The notes under the pieces: generated by a model
The model's database searches: none
What the model saw: the letters and a program-made list of their open reading frames with translations, nothing else
Told to the model about the DNA's origin: nothing
Program-made: the position numbers and the translations under genes
Assembly (NCBI GenBank): GCA_024398715.1
Contig: JAKSIP010000004.1
Coordinates: forward strand, 62,001-126,000
Length of the DNA stretch: 64,000 nucleotides
Reading direction: 5' to 3'
From: Bacteroidaceae bacterium
Lineage (GTDB): Bacteria > Bacteroidota > Bacteroidia > Bacteroidales > Bacteroidaceae
Shown: positions 17,471 to 26,549 of the stretch, one piece after another
How positions within the stretch are numbered: the stretch's first letter is position 1
Layout of the letters: each line of letters begins with the position of its first letter

Positions 17471-19159
17471 ATGGAGGATATTGAAAAGTCATCTCAAATT
17501 GCGGAAGAACATAAAGTGTATAACACGATAGAAGATATTCTTAACCGTATGCAACAGATTGTGGGAGAATCTGTTGCCGTGTCACGTCAGGAACTTGAAG
17601 GCCTCAAGCAGTCTTTCTATAAAATTTACAAAGGAAAGGATACGGGTGCCGGAAGTCAGGAACCCGGTGAAGACAAGACTGCTCCGGTTGAAACCTTATC
17701 TGCTGAGACAGACCCAAAGTCTGAAGAACTGTTCAAGAGCCTGATGCATATCATAAAGGAAAAACGTGCCGCTGCCCAGCAGGCGCTTGAGGCCATGCAA
17801 CAGGAAAATCTAAAGAAAAAAGAGGAAATTCTCAACAAACTTGAGGCATTGGTGGAACGTGTTGAGAGTGACCCTTCCGCATATAACGAGTTCAAAGCCC
17901 TTCAGACTGAATGGAAAGAAATCAGGGAGATTCCCCAGTCTGCAATCAAAGATATGTGGCAGCGTTTCCAGCAGTTTGCAGAACGTTTCTATGATATTCA
18001 GAAACTGAATAACGAGTTCCGTGAATATGATTTCAAGAAAAACCTTGAGATAAAAACCCGTATCTGCGAACAGGCAGAGGAATTATGCTCCTCAGAAGAT
18101 ATCCTGTCAGCGCAGCGCATGCTTCAGAAACTTCATCAGGATTTCCGTGAAACCGGTCCTGTGGCTAAAGAGCTTAGAGAAGAAATCTGGAACCGGTTCA
18201 AGGCGGCATCGGCATCGGTCAATAAGCGTCATCAGCAGTATTTTGATGATCTCAAACAGAATGAAATGGAAAATCTGTCTAAGAAAGAGTCGCTCTGCAC
18301 TCAGATGGAATCCATTGACTTTGACAAGATTAAGACTATAAAACAATGGAATGCCAAAACCGATATGGTTATTGCACTTCAGAAAGAATGGAAGGAGATA
18401 GGTTTTGCATCGTATAAGAGCAATCAGAAGATTTTTGAGAGATTCCGTAAATCCTGCGATCTGTTCTTTGAGAAAAAAGCAGCCTTTTTCGGACAGCTTA
18501 AGGATGATATGGCTGTCAATCTTGAGAGAAAAACGGCTTTGTGCGAGCAGGCTGAGTCTCTGAAAGACAGCACAGAGTGGAAGGAAACGGCAGAGAAACT
18601 TGCCGCACTGCAAAAGGAGTGGAAAGAAATAGGTGCTGTTCCGCGTAAATATACAGTGTCCATATGGAACCGTTTTGAAGCGGCGTGTGACTGTTTCTTT
18701 GAACGCAGATCAAAGGAAAATGTCTCTCCCCGTGCTCAGGAGGCTGCCAATCTCAAACAAAAGAAAGAGATTCTGGAACAGTTGCGCGGATTTGATGCGG
18801 ACAATCTTTCCGACTCGGATAAGATAAGGATTGCCGAACTTGTTCAGAACTGGAGCGCTGTTGGTCATGTTCCGTATAAATTGAAGGATAAGATGGCAGA
18901 GAATTTCAAATCTGAGTGCAAACGCTTGTCAGTATTGAAAAATGACGGAAACATCAAGGAAACAAGCAGTAAGGACAAACTGATCCGCAAATATGAAACT
19001 CTTACGTCAGAAATACAGACATACGAGAACAATCTTGGATTCCTTTCCGTTTCCCAGTCAGGTAAACAGGGAAACAAACTTGTGGAGGGAATTCTGAATA
19101 AGATAGAAGAACTTAAAAAAGAAGCCCAGAATCTGCTTCAGCTTATTCATCAGCAATAA
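17471..19159 (+). CDS. DUF349 coiled-coil protein
   Basis: The product has 562 residues from ATG 17471 (MEDIEKSSQIAEEHK). It is almost entirely helical and charged. It contains about five DUF349 repeats, each marked by LQKEWKEIG or a variant, then a helix with an IWNRF/IFERF core and a CDxFFE motif. Examples lie near residues 150-180, 300-330 and 385-420. The family is widespread in Bacteroidota and Actinobacteria and its function is unknown. There is no signal peptide or membrane segment, so it is cytoplasmic. It has its own promoter and is followed by tonB after about 110 bases. Confidence 0.85.
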   Translation: MEDIEKSSQIAEEHKVYNTIEDILNRMQQIVGESVAVSRQELEGLKQSFYKIYKGKDTGAGSQEPGEDKTAPVETLSAETDPKSEELFKSLMHIIKEKRAAAQQALEAMQQENLKKKEEILNKLEALVERVESDPSAYNEFKALQTEWKEIREIPQSAIKDMWQRFQQFAERFYDIQKLNNEFREYDFKKNLEIKTRICEQAEELCSSEDILSAQRMLQKLHQDFRETGPVAKELREEIWNRFKAASASVNKRHQQYFDDLKQNEMENLSKKESLCTQMESIDFDKIKTIKQWNAKTDMVIALQKEWKEIGFASYKSNQKIFERFRKSCDLFFEKKAAFFGQLKDDMAVNLERKTALCEQAESLKDSTEWKETAEKLAALQKEWKEIGAVPRKYTVSIWNRFEAACDCFFERRSKENVSPRAQEAANLKQKKEILEQLRGFDADNLSDSDKIRIAELVQNWSAVGHVPYKLKDKMAENFKSECKRLSVLKNDGNIKETSSKDKLIRKYETLTSEIQTYENNLGFLSVSQSGKQGNKLVEGILNKIEELKKEAQNLLQLIHQQ

Positions 19160-19219
19160 ATTTTAATCTTTTTTGCATATTTTTTGTGGCTGAAAGCGTA
19201 TTTTGTTAGAAATATTAGT

Positions 19220-19227
19220 TACTTTTG
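19220..19227 (+). promoter_or_regulatory. -7 element upstream of tonB
   Basis: TACTTTTG matches TAnnTTTG and is followed by GCGG as in several promoters of this window. It lies inside the frame that stays open back to 19203, so translation must begin downstream, at ATG 19269. Confidence 0.6.
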
Positions 19228-19268
19228 CGGTTGAAGTATCGGTATCTGACAAGAAAATATATAAATCA

Positions 19269-19961
19269 ATGGATATAGAGATTAAAAAATCAGAAAAGGC
19301 CAACCTTGAGAACGGAAAAACCACTTCTATTCTTATGGGTTTTGTTATAGTTCTCGGTCTTTTCTATGTAGCCCTTGAGTGGACTCAGCGGGATAAGGTA
19401 ATTGATATCAGCGATATGGTTGTTGTTGATGTGACTTTGGAAGAGGAGATGGTTCCTATCACTTTGCCTGAGAAGAAAACCGTACCGCCACCACCACAGT
19501 CAAAGACTGTAGCTGATATTATTGAGATTGTAGAAGACGATGCTGAGATTGTAGAAGACATTATCGCTTCAACAGAAGATCAGGTTGAGTATATGGAGAT
19601 CTCAGAAATAGAAAACGTAGTAGTGGAAGAGGAACCCCAGGAGGAAGCGCCTTTCATGGTTGTAGAGGATATGCCTGAATTCCCTGGTGGAACTGCCGCT
19701 CTTATGGAGTATCTCAAGAAGAACATCAAGTATCCTCAAATCTGCCGCGAAAACAATATTCAGGGTCGTGTACTTATACAGTTCGTTGTCAACAAGGACG
19801 GTTCGATTGTTGAGCCTACAGTTGTAAAGCCTGTAAATCCTTATCTTGACAAAGAGGCACTGCGAGTTATTTCCACTATGCCAAACTGGAAACCTGGCAA
19901 ACAGCGTGGTCAGGCAGTGCGCGTAAGATTTACAGTACCTGTCAACTTCAGACTCAACTGA
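19269..19961 (+). CDS. tonB: TonB energy-transducing protein
   Basis: TonB couples the inner-membrane proton gradient (via ExbB-ExbD) to outer-membrane receptors. The 230-residue product has a short cytoplasmic N terminus and one membrane helix (ILMGFVIVLGLFYVALEW, about 19-36). A periplasmic spacer that is acidic rather than proline-lysine-rich follows (PEKKTVPPPP, then repeated IVED/EIVED stretches). The C-terminal TonB domain (about 150-230) has the pattern YPQICRENNIQGRVLIQFVV and ends in VPVNFRLN. exbB/exbD are not adjacent. It has its own promoter element and a strong terminator. Confidence 0.9.
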   Translation: MDIEIKKSEKANLENGKTTSILMGFVIVLGLFYVALEWTQRDKVIDISDMVVVDVTLEEEMVPITLPEKKTVPPPPQSKTVADIIEIVEDDAEIVEDIIASTEDQVEYMEISEIENVVVEEEPQEEAPFMVVEDMPEFPGGTAALMEYLKKNIKYPQICRENNIQGRVLIQFVVNKDGSIVEPTVVKPVNPYLDKEALRVISTMPNWKPGKQRGQAVRVRFTVPVNFRLN

Positions 19962-20001
19962 TCCGGCAGTCATACAATAGTTTGAATTTTTAGAATATAC
20001 C

Positions 20002-20037
20002 AAAAGGAGTGGAGTGAGGACATTCTGCTCCTTTTTT
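20002..20037 (+). terminator. Terminator after tonB
   Basis: A 15-bp imperfect stem (AAAAGGAGTGGAGTG from 20002, loop AGGA, then CATTCTGCTCC) includes three G-T pairs. It runs into a T-tract at 20031-20037. It lies 41 bases after the tonB stop and just ahead of the polyprenyl synthase start. Confidence 0.85.
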
Positions 20038-20046
20038 GTTAAGAAT

Positions 20047-21018
20047 ATGCATATGAACAGTGACATCAGCACACGCTTTCAGGATTTTTTCAGGTCTCTG
20101 GACTATAAGAGAGCTCCGTTACCTCTTTATTTGCCTGTGGAATATACTCTTGATGGCGGGGGCAAGCGCTTGCGCCCGCAACTTCTCATTCTCTCTTATC
20201 TTTTGTATAAGGATAAGCCGGAAGATGTTTTCAATGTTGCAGCCGGCATGGAGATTTTCCATAATTTTACTTTGCTGCACGATGATGTCATGGACAATGC
20301 GGATGTGCGCCGTTCCAAACCTACCGTGCATAAAAAATGGAACAATAATGTGGCAATATTATCCGGAGATGCCATGCAGATTCTTGCATACAGGTATATT
20401 GCTCTTGCTCCCAGTGAATTCAGTAAAGAAATATTGGATATTGCATCCGAGACTTTCCTTCAGATAATTGAAGGCCAGCAGTATGATATGGACTTTGAGA
20501 GCCGCAATGATGTTTCTCCGGAAGAATATATGGAGATGATACGGCTGAAAACCTCTGTTCTTCTTGCAGCGTGCATGAAAATGGGAGGTCTGATGGGCGG
20601 TGCTTCCAGGAAGGACTGTGATATTCTGTATAATATAGGAATAAATGCAGGATTGGCTTTCCAGCTTCAGGATGATTTACTGGACGTGTACGGAAACCCG
20701 GATACTTTCGGTAAACAGATAGGTGGTGATATATGTTGCAACAAGAAAACATACATGTATATAAATGCCCGCAGAAAGGCTACCCCGCAAATGCTTGCCC
20801 AGCTTGACGGATGGGAAGAGTGGAAGGGTGATAAAAAACTCAAGATTCAGGCTGTTACAGAGATATATGACAGTTTGGGAATAAAAGAGATCTGCAAGCA
20901 GAAATCGGATGCGTTATTTACACGCGCTTTGTCTCTCTTTGATGAATTGGATGTTCCGTCAGACAGAAAAGACCCTTTGAAACAGTTTGTGGTATCAATG
21001 ATTAATAGAGAAAAATAG
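20047..21018 (+). CDS. Polyprenyl diphosphate synthase
   Basis: This is a trans-isoprenyl diphosphate synthase, condensing IPP onto an allylic diphosphate to make the C15-C40 chains used for quinones and lipid carriers. Both aspartate-rich motifs are intact: first DDVMD in LLHDDVMDNADVRR, second DDLLD in FQLQDDLLDVYG. GGGKRLRP marks the IPP-binding region. The frame is open to a GTG at 20014, but that lies inside the tonB terminator hairpin, so I start at ATG 20047 (20053 also possible), giving 323 residues. Chain length cannot be read with certainty. Next to MenA and IspH in the window, a quinone side-chain role is plausible. Confidence 0.9.
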   Translation: MHMNSDISTRFQDFFRSLDYKRAPLPLYLPVEYTLDGGGKRLRPQLLILSYLLYKDKPEDVFNVAAGMEIFHNFTLLHDDVMDNADVRRSKPTVHKKWNNNVAILSGDAMQILAYRYIALAPSEFSKEILDIASETFLQIIEGQQYDMDFESRNDVSPEEYMEMIRLKTSVLLAACMKMGGLMGGASRKDCDILYNIGINAGLAFQLQDDLLDVYGNPDTFGKQIGGDICCNKKTYMYINARRKATPQMLAQLDGWEEWKGDKKLKIQAVTEIYDSLGIKEICKQKSDALFTRALSLFDELDVPSDRKDPLKQFVVSMINREK

Positions 21019-21019
21019 T

Positions 21020-21589
21020 ATGCAAGCAAAACAGAAGAAACCGGAATGGCTGTCGGCATTGGATAAGCAGATCTCTGTTATGGATAAAGAGAATATGCTG
21101 TATTCCAAGGCAGAATATGTGAGCAAAAAGGCAGCGGATATATATAAAACCCATAATGACAATCTGCAGCAGAGAGAGGAACTTGCCCAATCCGATTTGT
21201 ATATGGATTGTTTTAAAAGAGCAAAAATGTATCTTCAGCATTTTCTGATATCTTTTTCCATGATGGTAGAGCGTGGCGAGGTCCCTGCATCCTATTTCAG
21301 ATACTATGGTATTGGGCGGGATGAAATCCAGCTGTCTGATGATATTACTGACGTTGAACTTGAGAGTCTGTGCAGGAAAGTGTTTGTTGGTGAGGATGAA
21401 CGTATCCGCAATACGGATTCGCAACGTGTATTCAATCCTTCGAGTGTTCAGGTCCAGGCCCAATATGATATATTCCATTCATATTTTGAGATGTTGCAGA
21501 TATTGCGCGAACACTGTAGGAAAAGCCAGTTTGCGTTGGATGCCATCAGTCAGGAGGCAAAATCTCTTTCTTTGAAACTGTCCAAATAA
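21020..21589 (+). CDS. Hypothetical protein (helical, Bacteroidales)
   Basis: I do not recognise this 189-residue protein. It starts one base after the polyprenyl synthase stop and ends 14 bases before a sensor kinase gene, so the three are probably one transcript. It has no signal peptide or membrane segment. It is predicted to be mostly helical, with conserved-looking aromatic-rich segments (YMDCFKRAKMYLQHFLISFSM near residues 60-80 in outline, and FRYYGIGRDEIQL). Coding is supported by tight spacing and by codon use like its neighbours. Confidence 0.65.
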   Translation: MQAKQKKPEWLSALDKQISVMDKENMLYSKAEYVSKKAADIYKTHNDNLQQREELAQSDLYMDCFKRAKMYLQHFLISFSMMVERGEVPASYFRYYGIGRDEIQLSDDITDVELESLCRKVFVGEDERIRNTDSQRVFNPSSVQVQAQYDIFHSYFEMLQILREHCRKSQFALDAISQEAKSLSLKLSK

Positions 21590-21603
21590 CAACTTGTTTT
21601 GGG

Positions 21604-22767
21604 ATGGAACGGTTTAAGACAGCCAAATTGGTAAGGATCCTGTTGACATTTGCGGCTATAATGGTGGCTGCTGTCTTCCTGTTGCTCAGCAATTCATTGT
21701 TGAAGAAACTTAGGGAAGAGGAATACCATAAAATGGAAATCTTTGCCAAGGCATACGAAACTCTCAATAAAGCAAAAAAGAACGATGACCTTTCTCTTGT
21801 ACTGTCAATTATTACGTCGAACAAAACCATTCCGATAGCAATTCTCAATTATGACGGTGACATTAACAGCACTTTGAACATTAATGTTCCTGCGCATGCC
21901 GATTCTGTATCATATCTGAAGGAAAGAGTCAGTGCTATGAGAGCCAAAGGCAATGAATTAAAACTGGATTATACCAATCCTGATACAAACAGATTCCAAT
22001 ATATTTATGTCTGTTATGATGATTCCGTACTGCTGAAAAGCCTGGCTGTATTCCCTTATATTGAACTTGCGGTTCTTGTCATTTTCATAATAGCCGTAAT
22101 ATCATCGTTGCTCGGGTTCAACAAAAGTGCGCAGAAGAGTGTATGGGTAGGCCTCTCAAAGGAAACTGCACATCAGTTGGGAACACCTATATCCTCTTTG
22201 ATGGCATGGACAGAAATATTGCAATCCGATTATCCGGACGATGAACATATACAGGAGATGGGCAACGATGTGAAACGGCTTGAACTGATAGCTGACCGTT
22301 TCTCCAAAATCGGTTCAACTCCCAAACGTGAACCAAGCGATTTGGTATCTATGCTGGACAGGGTAATCAACTATATGAAACGCCGCTCACCGGATAATGT
22401 CAGATTCAATTTCAGTTCTACTGCTGAAAGTCTGATTGTTGATGTCAATGTATCGTTGCTTGAGTGGGTTGTCGAGAATATCTGTAAAAATGCAATAGAT
22501 GCAATGAACGGAAGCGGAACTCTTACGATTGCGCTGACACAAAACGAACAGATAGTCTCAATAGAAATTTCCGATACCGGAAAGGGTATTCCCAAACATT
22601 GTTTCAAGACTGTCTTCCAACCCGGGTATACTACCAAACAGCGTGGATGGGGACTTGGCCTTTCTCTGGCAAAACGGATAGTTTCGGATTATCACAAGGG
22701 AAAAGTGTTTGTGAAATCTTCCGAACTTGGCGTCGGAACCACTTTTAGAATAGAACTGAAAAAATAA
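21604..22767 (+). CDS. Membrane sensor histidine kinase (possible PorY-type)
   Basis: This is an inner-membrane sensor kinase of 387 residues. A first helix (about 11-31) and a second (about 148-171) enclose a periplasmic region of about 115 residues. There is no HAMP domain. The H-box GLSKETAHQLGTPISSLM has the phosphorylated histidine at H190. The ATPase domain has the N-box ENICKNAIDAM, G1 SDTGKGIP and G2 GWGLGLSLAKRIV. No response-regulator gene is adjacent, so it is an orphan. T9SS-bearing Bacteroidota have a PorY kinase partnering PorX, and porX lies 37 kb away here. Assignment as PorY is speculation. Confidence 0.85.
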   Translation: MERFKTAKLVRILLTFAAIMVAAVFLLLSNSLLKKLREEEYHKMEIFAKAYETLNKAKKNDDLSLVLSIITSNKTIPIAILNYDGDINSTLNINVPAHADSVSYLKERVSAMRAKGNELKLDYTNPDTNRFQYIYVCYDDSVLLKSLAVFPYIELAVLVIFIIAVISSLLGFNKSAQKSVWVGLSKETAHQLGTPISSLMAWTEILQSDYPDDEHIQEMGNDVKRLELIADRFSKIGSTPKREPSDLVSMLDRVINYMKRRSPDNVRFNFSSTAESLIVDVNVSLLEWVVENICKNAIDAMNGSGTLTIALTQNEQIVSIEISDTGKGIPKHCFKTVFQPGYTTKQRGWGLGLSLAKRIVSDYHKGKVFVKSSELGVGTTFRIELKK

Positions 22768-22780
22768 ATACCCCGTTGCT

Positions 22781-22812
22781 TTTGATTTTTACAAAAATAG
22801 TTTGTACCTTTG
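22781..22812 (+). promoter_or_regulatory. Promoter of the DUF177-rpmF operon
   Basis: TTTG at 22781-22784, 20 bases, then TACCTTTG at 22805-22812, followed by GCGC. Both elements match the consensus. The start point near 22819 leaves about ten untranslated bases and rules out the TTG at 22824 in favour of ATG 22830. Confidence 0.85.
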
Positions 22813-22829
22813 CGCGCTGAATTTTGAGT

Positions 22830-23393
22830 ATGGGCAGGATTAGTTTATATAAAGTAGATCTGAAAAACTTGAAATCTGAACCGGTCAAGTATAACTGGAT
22901 TGCGGATAACGAGTTTTTTACCATGCTTGATGCGCAAGATGTACAGAAAGGCAAGGTAACCGTTGATATGACTGCCGTCAAGAGCGGAAGTTCTTACATA
23001 CTTGATTTTGCCCTGAAGGGTTATGTGTATGTTACATGTGACAGGTGCCTTGATGAAATGACATTGGACATAGAGGTGACGGAACAGTTGAAAGTCCAGC
23101 TGGGAGAAGATTTCGCAGACAAGGACGATGTGATAGTGGTTCCTGAAACTGACGGTTTTATCAATGTTGCGTGGTACATATATGAATTTATTGCTTTGGC
23201 TATACCTTTGAAACATGTTCATGCTCCTGGAAAGTGCAATAAGGATATGGAAAGCAAACTTGCAAAACATTCAAAGGATCAGGATGATATGGATCAGAAT
23301 CCCGTATTTGACGGTGGAGAATCAGATTCAGACCAGCAGACAGATCCAAGATGGGACGAATTAAAGAAAATATTAGATACAAATAACGATTAA
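22830..23393 (+). CDS. DUF177 (YceD-like) protein
   Basis: This member of the YceD/DUF177 family is almost always encoded directly before rpmF. In plants and some bacteria the family is linked to 23S rRNA processing or accumulation. The product has 187 residues from ATG 22830 (MGRISLYKVDLKNL). It shows the family's cysteine pair CDRCLDE near residue 73 and a long acidic C terminus (DQDDMDQNPVFDGGESDSD) that ends in the conserved DPRWDELKKI. Context with rpmF, 11 bases downstream, is the strongest evidence. Confidence 0.88.
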   Translation: MGRISLYKVDLKNLKSEPVKYNWIADNEFFTMLDAQDVQKGKVTVDMTAVKSGSSYILDFALKGYVYVTCDRCLDEMTLDIEVTEQLKVQLGEDFADKDDVIVVPETDGFINVAWYIYEFIALAIPLKHVHAPGKCNKDMESKLAKHSKDQDDMDQNPVFDGGESDSDQQTDPRWDELKKILDTNND

Positions 23394-23404
23394 AACTAGA
23401 GAAA

Positions 23405-23590
23405 ATGGCACATCCTAAAAGAAGACAGTCCAAGACTAGAACCGCCAAACGTAGAAGTCACGATCACGCACAGCTTCCTACATTGGCTATTTGCCCTAAT
23501 TGTGGCGCATGGTACGTTTTCCACACAGTATGTGGTGAGTGCGGTTACTACAGAGGTAAGTTGGCAGTTGCAAAAGAAACAGCTGAGTAA
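23405..23590 (+). CDS. rpmF: Large ribosomal subunit protein L32
   Basis: This is ribosomal protein bL32, a small zinc-ribbon protein of the 50S subunit. The 61-residue product starts MAHPKRRQSKTRTAKRRSHD and has the four zinc cysteines in CPNC and CGEC. This is the zinc-binding form, not the cysteine-free paralogue used under zinc starvation. It is the second gene of the DUF177-rpmF operon. A hairpin follows before era. Confidence 0.98.
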   Translation: MAHPKRRQSKTRTAKRRSHDHAQLPTLAICPNCGAWYVFHTVCGECGYYRGKLAVAKETAE

Positions 23591-23612
23591 TTCATCTTTG
23601 TACAATAGAATT

Positions 23613-23651
23613 GGGGACTGATTTTTAGCATCATGCTATCAAGTCAGCCCC
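23613..23651 (+). promoter_or_regulatory. Hairpin between rpmF and era
   Basis: GGGG-A-CTGA at 23613-23621 pairs with TCAGCCCC at 23644-23651 (one bulged A). Inside it TAGCA/TGCTA closes a three-base TCA loop. There is no T-tract, so it is a poor intrinsic terminator. It ends five bases before the first possible era start codon and could affect translation or mark an mRNA 3' end. Confidence 0.55.
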
Positions 23652-23655
23652 TTAA

Positions 23656-24549
23656 ATGTTTTGTAGTGTGCATAAGGCAGGTTTTGTAAATATTGTCGGA
23701 AATCCGAATGTGGGAAAGTCCACCCTGATGAATCTTCTCGTGGGTGAGAGAATTTCCATTGCTACGTTCAAGGCTCAGACAACCCGTCACAGGATAATGG
23801 GTATTGTCAATACCGATGAGATGCAGATTGTCTTTTCTGATACTCCTGGCGTCCTTAAGCCCAACTATAAACTGCAGGAATCAATGCTTGCCTTTTCTAC
23901 GGAAGCGTTGACCGATGCCGATGTGCTGCTGTATGTTACCGATGTTGTAGAGAAACTGGACAAGAATCCGGATTATCTTGAAAAGGTATCAAAGCTGACA
24001 ATTCCTGTAATTGTATTGATCAACAAAATAGACCTTACCACACAACCGGAACTTGAAAAGCTTGTGGAACAGTGGCATGAACTGATTCCGAATGCGGAAA
24101 TAATTCCTGTTTCCGCGCAGGAGAAATTCAATGTTGATGTTGTAATCCGTAAGATAAGCTCTCTTATTCCGGACTCACCTCCATATTTCGATAAAGATCA
24201 GCTTACAGATAAACCGGCGCGTTTCTTTGTCTCTGAAATTCTTAGAGAAAAGATTCTTTTGAATTACGAAAAAGAGATACCGTATTCTGTGGAGGTTGTT
24301 GTAGAACAGTTTAAGGAAACTGCAGATAAAATAGCTATCAACTGTCTGATTTTTGTTGAGCGTGATTCCCAGAAAGGTATTCTGATAGGTAAGGGTGGAA
24401 GTGCGATCAAGCGTACTGCAATGCAGGCGCGTCATGATCTTGAAAAGTTTTTCGGTAAGAAAATCTTTTTGGAGTTGTTTATAAAAGTTGATAAAGACTG
24501 GCGTAATTCCGATAAGGAACTGCGTAATTTTGGTTATAACCCTGAATAA
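23656..24549 (+). CDS. era: GTPase Era
   Basis: Era is an essential GTPase that binds the 3' end of 16S rRNA during 30S maturation. The product has 297 residues from ATG 23656. Family members in Bacteroidales begin [19 protein letters not shown], so the GTG at 23668 (codon 5, read here as Val) may be the true start. Motifs: G1 [10 protein letters not shown]3 DTPG, G4 NKID, and a C-terminal KH domain with [12 protein letters not shown]. der follows after 10 bases, giving an era-der GTPase pair. Confidence 0.95.
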   Translation: MFCSVHKAGFVNIVGNPNVGKSTLMNLLVGERISIATFKAQTTRHRIMGIVNTDEMQIVFSDTPGVLKPNYKLQESMLAFSTEALTDADVLLYVTDVVEKLDKNPDYLEKVSKLTIPVIVLINKIDLTTQPELEKLVEQWHELIPNAEIIPVSAQEKFNVDVVIRKISSLIPDSPPYFDKDQLTDKPARFFVSEILREKILLNYEKEIPYSVEVVVEQFKETADKIAINCLIFVERDSQKGILIGKGGSAIKRTAMQARHDLEKFFGKKIFLELFIKVDKDWRNSDKELRNFGYNPE

Positions 24550-24559
24550 TATTATTGCT

Positions 24560-25870
24560 ATGGCTCTTGTTGCTATTGTAGGCAGACCGAATGTTGGCAA
24601 ATCTACACTGTTTAACAGATTTACGCAGACCAGACAGGCCATTGTGGACGATACAGCCGGTACAACGCGTGATCGTCAATATGGTCATTGCGAGTGGAAC
24701 GGCAGGAATTTTTCTGTTGTGGATACTGGAGGCTGGGTTGAAAATTCCGACGATGTTTTTGAAGAGGAGATACGCAAGCAGGTCCAGATAGCAATAGAAG
24801 AATCCGATGTTGTTTTGTTCATGGTCGATGTCAAAACCGGTTTGAGCGATCTTGACAGCGAGGTGGCAGGTGTGCTAAGACAGGCAAAGAAACCTGTACT
24901 GCTTGTTTCCAACAAGACGGATACGTTTGATATGCAATATGCCTCTGCTGAATTCTATTCATTGGGCTTGGGAGATCCAATATCAATATCTGCCGCTAAT
25001 GGTAGCGGAACCGGAGATCTTCTTGATCTTGTTGTTGAAAAATTGAAGAACATACCTGATCAGGAAACGGAAGATGAGATTCCGCGTTTTGCTGTTGTTG
25101 GCCGTCCGAATGTTGGAAAGAGCTCCATTATCAATGCTTTTGTTGGAGAAGACAGACATATAGTTACCGACATAGCCGGTACTACCCGGGATTCCATCTA
25201 TACCCGTTATGACAAATTCGGTTTTGACTTCTATCTGGTTGATACCGCAGGCATCCGTAAGAAATCCAAAGTGGAAGAGAACCTTGAGTTTTATTCTGTG
25301 ATGCGTTCAATCCGTGCCATCGAGAATTCAGACGTATGTGTCCTGATGCTTGATGCTACCCGCGGTATAGAAAGCCAGGATATGAATATTGTCAGTCTTG
25401 TACTGAAGAATCAGAAAGGATTGGTTGTTGTAGTCAATAAATGGGACTTGATTGAAGATAAGAGCAATACCGTAATGAAGAATTATCAGGATGCCATCAG
25501 GTCCAAATTGGCTCCGTTTACAGATTTTCCGATCATCTTTACCAGTGCTATCAACAAACAGCGCATTATGAAAGTCCTTGAAAGTGCAAAAGATGTCTAT
25601 CTGCACCGGAAATTTCATGTGACTACTGGAAAACTGAATGCCGAGATGCTTCCTTTGATTGAATCTTATCCGCCACCATCCAACAAAGGGAAGTATATCA
25701 AAATAAAGTATTGCACACAGTTGGCAGGCCCGATTGTGCCTACGTTCATTTTTTTTGCAAATCTGCCGCAATACGTCAAGGAACCGTACAAGCGTTTCCT
25801 TGAAAATAAAATACGGGAAAAGTGGAATTTCTGCGGAACTCCAATCAATATCTTTATAAGGCAGAAATGA
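24560..25870 (+). CDS. der: Ribosome biogenesis GTPase Der (EngA)
   Basis: Der is the only universal GTPase with two consecutive G domains, needed for 50S assembly. The product has 436 residues from ATG 24560 ([16 protein letters not shown]). The first P-loop lies at residues 8-16 and the second, GRPNVGKSS, at 181-189. A KH-like domain with [14 protein letters not shown] closes the protein. The frame is open about 70 bases further upstream, but that stretch is the end of era. The stop overlaps the end of the opposing mlaF gene by 17 bases. Confidence 0.97.
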   Translation: MALVAIVGRPNVGKSTLFNRFTQTRQAIVDDTAGTTRDRQYGHCEWNGRNFSVVDTGGWVENSDDVFEEEIRKQVQIAIEESDVVLFMVDVKTGLSDLDSEVAGVLRQAKKPVLLVSNKTDTFDMQYASAEFYSLGLGDPISISAANGSGTGDLLDLVVEKLKNIPDQETEDEIPRFAVVGRPNVGKSSIINAFVGEDRHIVTDIAGTTRDSIYTRYDKFGFDFYLVDTAGIRKKSKVEENLEFYSVMRSIRAIENSDVCVLMLDATRGIESQDMNIVSLVLKNQKGLVVVVNKWDLIEDKSNTVMKNYQDAIRSKLAPFTDFPIIFTSAINKQRIMKVLESAKDVYLHRKFHVTTGKLNAEMLPLIESYPPPSNKGKYIKIKYCTQLAGPIVPTFIFFANLPQYVKEPYKRFLENKIREKWNFCGTPINIFIRQK

Positions 25871-26549
25871 ACTCTTTGAGCAGGCTGTTTTCTGTATGTT
25901 CGAACTGCTCTCTGTTACCTTGCCATTCAGCATGACCGTCATGCATGAACAATATGCGGTCGGCAATGTGACGGACCGAACTGATGTCGTGAGTGTTGAT
26001 TATGGTGGTTATATTGAATTCATTGGTTATTCCGTATAATAGCTCATCTATCTTGCGCGATGTAATCGGATCCAGTCCGGAGTTGGGCTCGTCACAGAAC
26101 AGATACTTTGGATTGAGAACTATTGCGCGTGCAATAGCTGCGCGTTTCTGCATACCTCCGCTGAGTTCTCCTACCATTTTGCCTGCGGCATCGGCCAAAC
26201 CTACTTTCTCCAGACAGAACATAGCCCTTTCTTTGCGCTGTCCGTACGATTCGTGGGAAAACATGTCAAGAGGGAACATTACATTCTGGAGAACATTCAG
26301 ATAATCAAACAGAGCTGAATTCTGGAACAGCATGCCGAGCTCACCTTGCGGTGCATTGGACAATCCGTCAAACAGCACATTCCCGGAGTCGGGAATCATA
26401 AGACCCGAAATGCATTTGATCAGAACGGTCTTTCCGCTTCCGCTCTTGCCTATCACCATGTTGATGAGACCGGTCCGGAATTCTGAACTGATGTTGGAAA
26501 TGCCGTTCCCGTTTTCAAATTTTTTTGATATGTTTTCTATACTGATCAT
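25854..26549 (-). CDS. mlaF: MlaF-type ABC transporter ATPase
   Basis: This is the cytoplasmic ATPase of an Mla/MCE-type lipid transporter that moves phospholipids between the membranes. The product has 231 residues from the ATG at 26549 ([16 protein letters not shown]). The frame is open much further upstream, but that part is antisense-frame translation of mlaE. It has Walker A GKSGSGKT, the ABC signature [15 protein letters not shown], Walker [14 protein letters not shown] and the H-loop NTHD. Its ATG overlaps the TGA of mlaE (ATGA), which indicates translational coupling. The MlaD/MCE component is not adjacent. Confidence 0.92.
   Translation of the reverse strand: MISIENISKKFENGNGISNISSEFRTGLINMVIGKSGSGKTVLIKCISGLMIPDSGNVLFDGLSNAPQGELGMLFQNSALFDYLNVLQNVMFPLDMFSHESYGQRKERAMFCLEKVGLADAAGKMVGELSGGMQKRAAIARAIVLNPKYLFCDEPNSGLDPITSRKIDELLYGITNEFNITTIINTHDISSVRHIADRILFMHDGHAEWQGNREQFEHTENSLLKEFISAL

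Noticed and set aside
20014..20046. GTG 20014 as start of the polyprenyl synthase
   Set aside because: It lies inside the stem of the tonB terminator. The following ATGs at 20047 and 20053 fit the family N terminus.
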